Source of the DNA: Tillandsia leiboldiana
Lineage: Eukaryota > Streptophyta > Magnoliopsida > Poales > Bromeliaceae
Direction of reading: 5' to 3'
Assembly (NCBI GenBank): GCA_029204045.2
Contig: JAQNDB010000454.1
Coordinates: 1 to 64,000 of the forward strand
Length of the DNA stretch: 64,000 bases
The notes under the pieces are model-generated. The model worked only from the letters and a program-made list of their open reading frames with translations. It made no database searches and was not told the origin of the DNA. The position numbers and the translations under genes are program-made. Positions 21,209 through 32,126 of the stretch are shown piece after piece; the stretch's first letter is position 1; every line of letters begins with the position of its first letter.

Positions 21209-23734
21209 TTATTTCAAGGAAAGCATTCCAATTGCTTTACGCAAATGAATAAAACGTTTTTGATCCAAAGGTTTTGTTAATAAGTCAGCTAATTGATCTT
21301 CAGTTGAAATGTAGGAAATTTGAAGAATATTTGATTCAACTAGTTCTCTAACAAAATGATATCTAAGTTCAATGTGTTTTGTTCTAGAGTGCAACACAGG
21401 GTTTTTTGAAATGTTTATAGCACTAGTGTTGTCACATAAAACAGTTACCGAAGTTGCTGAAATCCGGAAGTCGCTCAACACGCTTTTCATCCAAATGAGT
21501 TGAGTTGAACAACTACCCGCTGAGATGTATTCCGCTTCGGCAGTCGAGAGTGCAATGCAGTTTTGCTTTTTACTATGCCATGCAACAAGACAATGGCCAA
21601 GATAAAAACATGCACCACTCATACTTTTCCGATCATCCACAGATCCTGCCCAATCAGCATCTGAGTATCCAATAATATCTTGACTTGTTCCCATAGGATA
21701 CCAAATTCCGAAATTAATGGTTCCTTTGATGTACCGGATGATCCGTTTCACCGCTTTCAGGTGAACCTCCTTTGGTGCTGATTGATATCTCGCGCAAATC
21801 CCAACACTAAAGGATATATCCGGGCGACTAGCTGTGAGGTAAAGTAGACTTCCAATCATGCTGCGATGAAGTTTCTCGTCTACATTCTCACTAAGAGATT
21901 CACTTCCTAATCCCTTATTGCTAGTTCCCATAGGAGTAGGAAAATCTTTAGAATCTTCTAATCCGAATTTCTTTACCAACTCCTTTGCATACTTGGATTA
22001 ACACAGATGGATGCCTTCACCATTTTGTTTCACTTGCAATCCAAGAAAGTATGTCAGTTCCCCCATCATAGACATCTCAAATTCGCTTTCCATGGTTTCT
22101 GCGAATTTAGAAGCATCATTATCCTTTGTTGCTCCAAACACAATGTCATCGACATAGATTTGTGCAATAATGAAGTTATTTTGATAATGCTTCACAAAGA
22201 GAGTCATGTCTGCTCCCCCTCGAGTATAGCCCTTCTCCAAAAGGTGCTTTGTCAACCTTTCGTACCACGCTCGTGGTGCTTGTTTTAAACCGTAAAGAGC
22301 CTTTTTCAAACGAAAAACATGGTTAGGTAGTTTACAGTCTACAAAACCTTTCGGTTGAGTCACATAAACCTCCTCATTTAAAAACCCATTTAAAAACGCG
22401 GTCTTAACGTCCATTTGAAAGAGTTTTATTTTAAAGTGACAAGCAATAGCGAATAAGATACGATTGGACTCGAGTCTAGCTACAGGGGCGAACGTTTCAT
22501 CAAAGTCTATACCTTCTATTTGAGAGTAGCCTTGAGCAACTAAACGTGCTTTGTTCCTGATGATGGTACCATCCTCATTTTTCTTGTTCTTGAAAATCCA
22601 TTTAGTACCGATCACATTGTGTTGCTTCGGAGGCGTCGTTAATTCCCAGACTTTGTTGCGTTCAAACTGATGGAGCTCTTCCTGCATTGCTTCAATCCAG
22701 TAGTCATCCTGAAGAGCTTCATCGATATTCTTTGGTTCGATCATGGAAACGTAACAAGCGAATCCACAAACCAACTGTCTCCGAGTTTTGACTCCTTCTT
22801 GTGGGTCTCCAATGATGTTTGATTCAGGATGATCCTTGGAGATGCGTAACGTTTGTTGTAATGGAGTACTCGGAGGTACATGAGATGATTCCTGCACATC
22901 AGATAGACTTGAAGAACCATTAGATGCATCATTAATATTGGAAGTATTATCATGAGAAGATGCACTTACAGGAGTATCATCATCAAGAGAGATATCAGGG
23001 GTAGATTTATCAGATGCAAAGTGGAAAGCTTCATCTACTTTAACATTTATAGATTCTACGATCGTCTTAGATTCCAAGTTAAATTCCCGATATGCTCTAC
23101 TATTTGTAGAATACCCCAAGAAAATCCCTTCGTCACTTCGAGAGTCAAATTTTCCAAGATTTTCGCGGTCACGTAAAATGTAACATCGACTCCCAAAGAT
23201 GCGAAAATATTTGATGTTGGGTTTTCTACAACACCATAGTTCATATGGTGTATATAACGTTCCCGGGCGCAAATAAACTCGATTAATAACATAGATTGCA
23301 GTGTTCACAGTATCAGCCCAAAAATGTAGCGGTAAATTCCGGCTATGAAGCATAACACGTGCCATCTCTTGAACAACCCTGTTTTTGCGCTCGACAACAC
23401 CATTCTGTTGAGGTGTATAGGGTGCTGAGAATTCATGCTTAATGCCGTTGGAAGTGCAAAAATCAATGAATTTAGAATTTATGAATTCTCCACCTCTATC
23501 ACTTCTAACACGAATGATCTTTACATTCTTTTCAATCATAATACGAAGGCAAATCTCGTGAAAAGAATCAAAAGTATCAGCTTTCTCTTTTAAAAATGCT
23601 ACCCATGAGTATCGAGAGAAATCATCAACCAATAAGAAAATATACCATTTACCTCCCAAGGATGGTTGACGTGTCGGCCCCATAAGATCCATATGCAATA
23701 ATTCCAAGGGTCGTTTGGTACCGACGTGATTCAA
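21209..23734 (-). pseudogene. pol of element 2: integrase core to RNase H, one nonsense codon, no protease
   Basis: This is the best-preserved minus-strand pol. In order it has integrase (KRPLELLHMDLMGPTRQ, FLLVDDFSRYSW, YTPQQNGVVERKNRVV), RT (FQMDVKTAFLNG, LYGLKQAPRAWYERL, YVDDIVFGAT) and RNase H (DRKSMSGACFYLG, IALSTAEAEYISAGS), then IGMLSLK and stop. A single nonsense codon at about 21995-21997 separates two long frames; element 3 has a glutamine codon there, which fits a C-to-T change. The 5' edge joins gag directly. The protease, GAG-pre-integrase and integrase zinc regions are deleted at a breakpoint different from that of element 1. Confidence 0.92.
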
Positions 23735-23759
23735 GGATGAAAGAAGAATTCACCTTTAC

Positions 23760-25757
23760 GTACCCAAACCTTTCGAGTTTTGGTGTACGTCGGAAATGAT
23801 TGTGAAGTTCATACCTTTGGTGAAAGCGTCTTGTTTGATCTGTCGCTTTTCCTTGACGTCGTCGTCTTGTTTGATGAACTACCGAGGCTCTTTTCCTTCA
23901 AAGAATTTGCATTTGATTTCCGAGGAATCACCCTTTTGGTAGTCGTTGCAAGAAGTGCTTGAGTTGAGCGTTTGGCTCCCATCTTGCAATTTCTCCTTAT
24001 GTGCCCTGCAAAATTACAACGAAAACATATCTTAGTGCTTGACGATTCCGAGGAGGGTGAAGTAGGATTGTTGTCGTTGCTTGTCGTGAATTCCGGTGTC
24101 GGAGGAGGAGATACCGACTGAGGCACAAAAACTGTCCCAACCGAACTAAAATTGTCTTCAGTTCGATTGTATCCGAGGCCGAACTTGTTTGATTGACCAA
24201 GACCAAGAAGCTTATCCAACTTACTCCTTCCTGATGAAAATCGCTATAAGTCATCCTTGAGTTGGAGAATGGTCTCTGTCATTTCCAATTTTTCCTGTCG
24301 AGCCTCGCCGTTGAGCTTCAAGAAGTAATTCGCTTTGTTCACCATATCTATATAATTCTTCTCGAGTTGCTCATTGGACTCTTGAAGGGAAACATTTGCT
24401 TTTATCAGATTATCCCTTTCCACTTCAAGATCGGTCGAGAGAGAAGTTACCCTTTTTACTTCTTCTTCGAGATCCTGCAATCTCCCTCTCAACCCCTTGT
24501 TTTGCTTAGCCAGTTTCTTTGAATCCCTCAAAAGTCTGTGGTAGGCTAGAGCAAAATCTTCACCTTCCGAATCATCCGATTCATTGTCCGTTGCATTCTT
24601 TTCAACGGTGGAGTTGGACAATGACTCGGATGTACTTGCCATTAAGCACATGAAGGGTGAAGATGTGGACGCGGGGAACGCCGTTGCGTTATCTTCTTCC
24701 TCACTTGACGATGACTCATTTGACGATGAGGTGTCATCCCAAGTGACGGCTTGCATCGCCTTCTTCTTGGACGGATTCTTATTTGGACATTCCGTTGAGA
24801 TATGGCCGTATCCTCGGCACTTGAAGCATTGGACTTGTCCTTCTGTGCTTTTCTTATCCTTAGAAAAACCCTCTTGCTTTCTTGACTTGTAACTTGAAGA
24901 ACCCTTGCCTTTCTTCCACTTTCCGAAGGATGGAGTTTTGCTTGAATTACCCCTTCAAAAATTTCGGCGAAACTTCCTTGTCAAGAGAGCGAGCTGCTTC
25001 TCAAAGTCCTCCATAGATAGGTTCTCGTCATCGCCTGAGGAGGATGGATCCGCGTCTCTTCTTTTGTTGTTTTCAACGCATAACCTGAAGACATAGAAGA
25101 GGATGCCTTTCCGAAAGAATAGTTAGTAGGAAATGTCATTTCATATGTTTGTAAAGAACCAACTAATTCTTCTACACGGATTTCGTTCGGGTGTTTAATA
25201 GTTTCAATGGCTGTAACCTTGGAACGAAATCTTTCAGGAAGAATTCTTAATATTTTTCTTACAACTTTAAATTCTGGACTCTTCTCTCCCAAGTTAGCAC
25301 ATGAGTTTACGATGTCTTGCAATCGTGTGTAATAGTCTGTGAACGATTCATTTTCTGCCATGAAAATAGAGTCAAACTTGCTCGTAAGCATTTGCAGTTT
25401 CTGAATCTTCACAAGGTTAGTTCCCTCATGCGTAACTTGAAGAACATCCCAGATTTCTTTCGCAGTCTCAGATGCCGAGACGCGAGAGAACTCTGTTTGT
25501 GATAAGGCATTAAATAAAGCATTAATTCCCTTGCCATTGTAAGAAGAAAAATCTATCTCTTCCTTGACCTATTTCGACCTAGGTTTGATGGTGCGAACAT
25601 CACCAATAAATTCAGTTGGATTAGACCATCCTAATTCAATTGATTGCCACACCCGTTCGTCGATGGAAATTAAAAAGGCTTTCATCCGTACTTTCCAGTA
25701 CGCATAATTTGTTCCATCGAAGAACGGAGGTCTGTTGATGTTTCCACCTTCAACCAT
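23760..25757 (-). pseudogene. gag of element 2 (several breaks)
   Basis: The start is at 25757 (MVEGGNINRPP), with a nonsense codon at about 25566-25568 where element 1 has tryptophan. Further frameshifts lie near 25060, 24960 and 24245. It retains the DUF4219/UBN2-like region, first CCHC knuckle region (about 24840-24800), coiled coil (EEEVKRVTSLSTDLEVERD) and second knuckle (CFRCNFAGHIRRNC). The C-terminus KVWVRKGEF runs into integrase sequence. It lacks the gypsy solo LTR seen in element 1 and so shows the ancestral gag layout. Confidence 0.9.
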
Positions 25758-25776
25758 TGTTTACAACCCTATTCCC

Positions 25777-25788
25777 GCTCCGATACCA
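25777..25788 (-). promoter_or_regulatory. Primer-binding site of element 2
   Basis: TGGTATCGGAGC in element sense, one change from the initiator tRNA-Met site of element 1, two bases after the 5' LTR. Confidence 0.85.
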
Positions 25789-26216
25789 CTTGTTGGGTTA
25801 TGTATAATTGGATCTAAATAGGGGAAAAAAACACCTAGAGGGGGGTGAATAGGTGTAAACAATAAACACTCAAAAATCTTTGCGATATAAAACCCAATGC
25901 GGAAAGATAAATAACACGCAGAGATTTTTACGTGGAAAACTCCAAACCGGAGTAAAAAACCACGGGACCGATAACACGGTGAAATCCACTAGAATTAAAC
26001 ACGTACAAGGTGATATACCGTACTCACAGACGACTCAACCTTTTCCATACGCTCCTAGTTGATCTTCTCCGCTCGCTCCACGACGCTTCTCGAATCCACG
26101 ATCTGCGTCCAACGCCGAATCCACGGCGTCCAACGTCGAGTCCACGACGTCCGACCGAATCCACGGTCTTCACCCAGTAGCACGCTTCGAATCCACGAAC
26201 ATACTGTGACGCCCCA

Positions 26217-26269
26217 CTTCCCAGGGGGTCACCCATCCTAGAACTACTCTAGCTCTAGCACGCTTAACT
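26217..26269 (-). other. 5S rRNA-like segment in Cassandra LTR (left copy)
   Basis: Read on the minus strand it includes GTTAAGCGTGCT (5S box A) and TAGGATGGGTGACC followed by CCTGGGAAGT (box C). These are the internal promoter parts used by RNA polymerase III. The stretch before box A is only loosely 5S-like, so a full 5S RNA cannot be made. An identical copy is at 26616-26668. Confidence 0.8.
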
Positions 26270-26615
26270 CTCATGTTCCTCTTGGATCTTGCTACCATCC
26301 AAAATGCTATAGCCGGGTTAGAGATTTAGTCCTATTATATCATTTATATAGAGGACTAATCCAAATTCCGGGGGTGTCACATTCTTCCCCCCTTTAAGCC
26401 CTGACGTCCACGTCAGGCTCAAGCACACTCACAAGCACCAGGCGATGTGAGACTCGTCTCGCTAGCCTTAGCCGACCTTGTGAGGAGCTGCACTCCACTC
26501 ACAACGGTCATTAGCCGGGGAGCCTCGCTCTACCCACTATATAACCCTGGCTCAGTCGAGACTCATCTTACATTTTCGGCTGGTGAATGGCTCTGATACC
26601 AATTGTGACGCCCCA

Positions 26616-26668
26616 CTTCCCAGGGGGTCACCCATCCTAGAACTACTCTAGCTCTAGCACGCTTAACT
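26616..26668 (-). other. 5S rRNA-like segment in Cassandra LTR (right copy)
   Basis: The same sequence as at 26217-26269, in the second LTR. This is the 5' LTR in element sense, so pol III initiation here could read toward the internal region. Confidence 0.8.
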
Positions 26669-27739
26669 CTCATGTTCCTCTTGGATCTTGCTACCATCCA
26701 AAATGCTATAGCCGGGTTAGAGATTTAGTCCTATTATATCATTTATATAGAGGACTAATCCAAATTCCGGGGGTGTCACACATACCTCGCTCCGAATCCA
26801 CGAGAGTGGTAGCACCTTGAATCCACAAGGCCACGCGAGTCCACGCGCCGATTTTGGGATAAATCGTTGTTTTTTGGGTGGTGATGATCCGCCGAATACT
26901 TAGATTAGAAATAGATCGGAAATACCATCTAAGTATTCATTGATTTGATTCTACTCAAAATGTGAGTATGAAAACCTAGAATCAAATCAATCAATATAGA
27001 TGAAGAAACATAAGATAGAATCTATGATTTCCTTTCTTCTCTATATGTGGATCTTAGGCCGTATATAAGTTGACGGCTTTTAGGTTTAGCGGCTTCTTTT
27101 TGGATTAACCCTAGAAAAAGAATCATGGGGTCTATTTATAGGTTAGAAACCCTTGGAAGAAGATAAGGATCAAAAACTATCTTTTTCTGGAATTTTACAT
27201 GACGACGATCCGGATCGGAGTTCGGCGATCCGGATTGCAGTAGCGAGAAAAACAGTTTCCAGAAAAACGAAGGTTCGGGATCCGGATCGAAGTGCCTGAT
27301 CCGGATCGTTCATACAGTTCACCAAACATCAACGTTCGGGATCCGGATTGAAAAGCTTGATCCGGATCGTTCAAATAAAATGGTAAACCCAGTGTTCGGG
27401 ATCCGGATCTAAGGAAGCTACGATCCGGATTGAACTAGTGTATGAACGAACAACCTTCGGGATCCGGATTGCAAAGTCTGATCCGGATCCTAAACATGTC
27501 CCATGTCCAGTTTTTTATATTTATGCAATTACAAATCCATCCAAGTGTTTCTACACTATAAGAAGTATTCGGATCACCAAAGATATTAAGTTAAACATAC
27601 CTGATCCTTTTGAATTCTTCTTTCTTGAGATTGAGTTATATGATCCAACCTTCTTTACCTTCAATCTTCAAGACTTAACCGAATTCACGAAATACGCCAA
27701 CTGAAATTCCGTAACAGGTTTTTCAGTTAATTTTTAATC

Positions 27740-30550
27740 TGTTGAATGCATTGTAGCTGATAAGGACCATGTTTTCTTTTTAAAGGGGGTTAGATCTGAA
27801 AACAATTGTTATGTTGTTCCCAATAAAATTTCTGAAAATTGTAACTTAGCCTCTTTGAATAATGAAACGCTTTGGCATGAAAGGCTAGGTCACATAAATT
27901 TTAAGGAACTTGCTAGAATTTCAAACAAAGACGTGGTCAAGGGGGTTCCTAAACTTTCACTTGAACAAAACATTGTGTGTGGTGGTTGTCAAAAGGGAAA
28001 ACAATCTAGGACTGCACACAAGAACTTGAATCACGTCGGTACCAAACGGCCCTTGGAATTATTGCATATGGATCTTATGGGGCCGACACGTCAACCATCC
28101 TTGGGAGGTAAATGGTATATTTTCTTATTGGTTGATGATTTTCTCGATACTCATGGGTAGCATTTTTGAAAGAGAAAGCTGATACTTTTGATTCTTTTCA
28201 CGAGATTTGCCTTCGTATTATGATTGAAAAGAATGAAAAGATCTTTCGTGTTAGAAGTGATAGAGGTGGAGAATTCATAAATTCTAAATTCATTGATTTT
28301 TGCACTTCCAACGGCATTAAGCATGAATTCTCAGCACCCTATACACCTCAACAGAATGGTATTGTCGAGCGCAAAAACAGGGTTGTTCAAGAGATGGCAC
28401 GTGTTATGCTTCACAGCTGGAATTTACCGCTACATTTTTGGGCTGAAGTTGTGAACACTACAATCTATGTTATTAATCGAGTTTATTTGCGCCCGGGAAC
28501 GTTAAATACACCATATGAACTATGGTGTTGTAGAAAACCCAACATCAAATATTTTCGCATCTTTGGGAGTCGATGTTACATTTTACGTGACCGCGAAAAT
28601 CTTGGAAAATTTGACTCTCGAAGTGACGAAGGGATTTTCTTGGGGTATTCTACAAATAGTAGAGCATATCGGGTATTTAACTTGGAATCTAAAACGATCG
28701 TAGAATCTATAAATGTTAAAGTAGATGAAGCTTTCCACTTTGCATCTGATAAATCTACCCCTGATATCTCTCTTGATGATGATACTCCTGTAAATGCATC
28801 TTCTCATGATAATACTTCCAATATTAATGATGCATCTAATGGTTCTTCAAGTTTATCTGATATGCAGGAATCATCTCATGTACCTTCGAGTACTCCATCA
28901 CAACAAACGTTACGCATCTCCAAGGATCATCCTGAATCAAACATCATTGGAGACCCACAAGAAGGAGTCAAAACTCGGAGACAGTTGGTTTGTGGATTCG
29001 CATGTTACGTTTCCATGATCGAACCAAAGAATGTCGATGAAGCTCTTCAGGATGACTACTGGATTGAAGCAATGCAGGAAGAGCTCCATCAGTTTGAACG
29101 AAACAAAGTCTGGGAATTAACGACGCCTCCGAAGCAACACAATGTGATCGGTACTAAATGGATTTTCAAGAACAAGAAAAATGAGGATGGTACCATCATC
29201 AGGAATAAAGCACGTTTAGTTGCTCAAGGCTACTCTCAAATAGAAGGTATAGACTTTGATGAAACGTTCGCCCCTGTAGCTAGACTCGAGTCCATTCGTA
29301 TCTTATTCGCTATTGCTTGTCACTTTAAAATAAAACTCTTTCAAATGGACATTAAGAGCGCGTTTTTAAATGGGTTTTTAAATGAGGAAGTTTATGTGGC
29401 TCAACCGAAAGGTTTTGTAGACTGTAAACTACCTAACCATGTTTTTCGTTTGAAAAAGGCTCTTTACGGTTTAAAACAAGCACCGCGAGCATGGTACGAA
29501 AGGTTGACAAAGCACCTTTTGGAGAAGGGTTATACTCGAGGGGGAGTAGACAGGACTCTCTTTGTGAAGCATTATCAAAATAACTTCATTGTTGCACAAA
29601 TCTATGTCGATGACATTGTGTTTGGAGCAACAAAGGATAATGATGCTTCTAAATTCGCAGAAACCATGGAAAGCGAATTTGAGATGTCTATGATGGGTGA
29701 ACTGACATACTTTCTTGGATTGCAAGTGAAACAAAATGGTGAAGGCATCCATCTGTGTCAATCCAAGTATGCAAAGGAGTTGGTAAAGAAATTCGGATTA
29801 GAAGATTCTAAAGATTTTCCTACTCCTATGGGAACTAGCAATAAAGGATTAGGAAGTGAATCTCTTAGTGAGAATGTAGACGAGAAACTTTATCGCAGCA
29901 TGATTGGAAGTCTACTTTACCTCACAGCTAGTCGCCCGGATATATCCTTTAGTGTTGGGATTTGCGCGAGATATCAATCAGCACCAAAGGAGGTTCACCT
30001 TAAAGCGGTGAAACAGATCATCCGGTACATCAAAGGAACCATTAATTTCGGAATTTGGTATCCTATGGGAACAAGTCTAGATATTATTGGATACTCAGAT
30101 GTCGATTGGGCAGGATCTGTGGATGATCGGAAAAGTACGAGTGGTGCATGTTTTTATCTTGGCCATTGTCTTGTTGCATGGCATAGTAAAAAGCAAAACT
30201 GCATTGCACTCTCGACTGCCGAAGCGGAATACATCTCAGCGGGTAGTTGTTCAACTCAACTCATTTGGATGAAAAGCGTGTTGAGTGACTTCCAGATTTC
30301 AGCAACTTCGGTAACTGTTTTATGTGACAACACTAGTGCTATAAACATTTCAAAAAACCCTGTGTTGCACTCTAGAACAAAACACATTGAACTTAGATAT
30401 CATTTTCTTAGAGTGCTAGTTGAATCAAATATTCTTCGAATTTCCTACATTTCAACTGAAGATCAATTAGCTGACTTGTTAACAAAACCTTTGGATCAAA
30501 AACGTTTCATTCATTTGCGTAAAGCAATTGGAATGCTTTCCTTGAAATAA
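27740..30550 (+). pseudogene. pol of element 3: GAG-pre-integrase, integrase, RT, RNase H (one frameshift, N-terminus missing)
   Basis: The most complete pol in the window. In order: GAG-pre-integrase and zinc region (WHERLGHINF, CGGCQKGKQ), integrase core (FLLVDDF, YTPQQNGIVERKNR), RT (FQMDIKSAFLNG, LYGLKQAPRAWYERL, YVDDIVFGAT at about 29603-29632) and RNase H (DRKSTSGACFYLG, IALSTAEAEYIS), ending at IGMLSLK and stop. A one-base deletion near 28142 shifts the frame inside the integrase core; from 28166 it is open for 794 codons. The protease is not in the window, so whether this copy once had it is unknown. Confidence 0.93.
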
Positions 30551-31488
30551 CCTCTTTTTGAAACTTTTGTTTAGGTTAGGTTTTGTTTTTGTGTTTTTGT
30601 TAATTATCTATGCTTGGACATAGAACATTAATTGAGCATCAGTTTTGATTGACTTTAACTGCATCCTTTTATATGTTTAGAAATTTATTATGCTTTGGAT
30701 ATCATAATAATTCATTTGATGCAATGATCATTTATGTGAATTAAATCATCTTTGTTTTGATCAAAGTCAATTTCTCTCTCGATGATCTCTTGGTATAGTT
30801 TTTATCTTATTTGACTGTTTAGTCGAGTATGAAATCGAGATCAATATTTGGCTGAATACTTTATATCTTAAATAATTGATAGCCAATTGAGGGGGAGTCA
30901 AAGAAAAAGTGTTATGCTCAAAAGATGTGGAAAGAGTTACATCCCAATGAGGAGTGTGAAAACTACCACCACATGGAGGAAAGAGCTACCACCTCGGTCG
31001 TCCGAGTACTGTGTGCAGCTACCACATGTATACCAAGCAAGGTTCTTCAAGTTTGATTAAATAAAATGCATGTTGGAATACTTGACTCTGTCAAAATTTC
31101 AAGGTTGGTATAAGGTGGGAATTTTAATGAAAGATGCTCAAAGAGCCACTCTCTTCAATAAATTGACTAGATATATTATCTAACTTATCTGGGATTTTAG
31201 ACATCTATTGATCTTTGTATTTCATTTTCTTTACCGAATTGATGATTTAATAAAGGCATTACACATAAGATCAAGTTAGATGTTATTGAAGTTGTTCAAC
31301 TTTAAGGGATTTAATTTTTATAAATTTTCGTTTCATTTGTTGGATGTTATTGATAGATTTGGCATAATCTATTTCTTATTGTATGAAACGATGATTTTCA
31401 TTTAAAGTTGATACACAAAAGTGCTTACAATCTTTTTCTGGATTTTCTAGAATTTTTCTGAATTTTTCTGAAGAAAAAGTTGGAGCCG
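30551..31488 (+). other. Spacer between pol and internal promoter, element 3
   Basis: Non-coding. It contains the conserved block at 30916-31156: GATGTGGAAAGAGTTACATC, CTACCAC repeats, hairpin CTCGG-TCGT-CCGAG (30993-31006), GGTTGGTATAAGGTGGG and GATGCTCAAAGAGCCAC. Both copia families have it in this place. Confidence 0.6.
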
Positions 31489-32096
31489 ATCCGGATTGGA
31501 CAAGCCGATCCGGATCCCGAACGCAGGTATTCTCTGCGGGTAGCCGATCCGGATCGTAATCACGAACTGATCCAGATCGCGGCTAGGGTTTTATATAGAA
31601 CAAAAGGGTTTTGAATTCTTTTTACTCCAATCTTTTGTTCAAAAGTCTCCAGAGCTTCTCTCTCTAGAATTCATCCATCTTGGAAGCTTTCAAACTCAAG
31701 TTCTTCTATTCCAAGTAAGTTTTATTGATCAAATCTCGGTATTTCACAGTTTTTCATATTTTTCCTCAAAAACGTGATGAATTTCTGTATCTTTCTCGTT
31801 TATGGATGGTTTTTGATCAAATTTCTTTTGAAATAAGAACTCTGGGTAGATTAGTTTTGATTATATGCTAGGTATTCCAATGATAAACGGATTTTTGGCC
31901 TTCGATTTCAAAAATTTCGGTTTTAGGGCATATAATGGGAATTTTCCAAAATCATGCGATTGATCTATTTTTAAAATTCCTTTTGCAAAACTAATTTGAT
32001 TCTTAGTCTCTCTATACGATAATGATTGTTTGGGTATAATTTTTCTAATTTTTGAAAATTAACAAATTTTTCGTGTTCTTGAGTTGTTGCTCACAG
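31489..32096 (+). promoter_or_regulatory. Internal promoter and intron-like leader of element 3
   Basis: ATCCGGAT starts at 31489/31508 and 31547/31570 (the last copy is ATCCAGAT). TTATATAG follows at 31591-31598, then a CT-rich leader. A CCAA/GTAAGT donor begins the intron at 31715 and TTGTTGCTCACAG ends it at 32096 (382 bp, AT-rich). The envelope-like ATG is 31 bp further on. The third, distal pair seen in elements 1 and 2 is absent. Confidence 0.62.
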
Positions 32097-32126
32097 GATT
32101 TCCTTTTTCACAAGAATCTGGTAGCA

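Larger units (their letters stand above)
26205..26780 (-). mobile_element. Cassandra: Cassandra-type TRIM retrotransposon with 5S-like LTRs (576 bp)
   Basis: Two 177-bp LTRs (26205-26381 and 26604-26780), identical by eye, run TGTGACGCC...GGTGTCACA. The target duplication CATAC lies at 26200-26204 and 26781-26785. The internal region is 222 bp with a primer site TGGTATCAGAGCC (26601-26589, minus) and a purine tract AAAGGGGGGAAGAA next to the other LTR. There is no ORF. The minus strand of each LTR contains the 3' half of plant 5S rRNA, the hallmark of Cassandra. These LTRs are shorter than usual for the family. Identical LTRs mean a recent insertion, and it must use proteins from other elements. 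Confidence 0.88.
18429..27716 (-). mobile_element. Copia element 2, SIRE-like, family A (subfamily A2), 3' end missing
   Basis: A minus-strand element with its 5' LTR (25791-27716), primer site, gag, pol and the N-terminal three quarters of the envelope-like ORF. The C-terminus, 3' region, purine tract and 3' LTR are gone at 18429. The LTR and envelope-like ORF resemble element 3 more than elements 1 and 5, defining subfamily A2. Gag and pol adjoin without any protease region. The right flank is the pol gene of element 3, so element 2 inserted there in reverse orientation. Confidence 0.88.
25791..27716 (-). repeat. 5' LTR of copia element 2 (LTR-c), interrupted by a Cassandra TRIM
   Basis: About 1345 bp without the 581 bp added by the TRIM and its duplication. 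It has the same parts as LTR-a: stem-loops (26089-26204 and 26786-26850), TATAAATA (27140-27133) and ATCCGGAT array (27208-27488). Two stem-loops carry TGGACT instead of TGGATT, a change shared with the LTR of element 3 and therefore a subfamily A2 marker. Confidence 0.9.

Noticed and set aside
26205..26780. A genuine 5S rRNA gene
   Set aside because: Only the 3' half with boxes A and C is recognisable, it occurs twice in LTR context, and there are TRIM signatures (primer site, purine tract, CATAC duplication).
32052..32126. Start of the element 3 envelope-like ORF at an upstream in-frame ATG (MKINKFF...)
   Set aside because: This stretch overlaps the predicted intron end and is not conserved in elements 2 and 4. 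The ATG at 32127 matches element 2.
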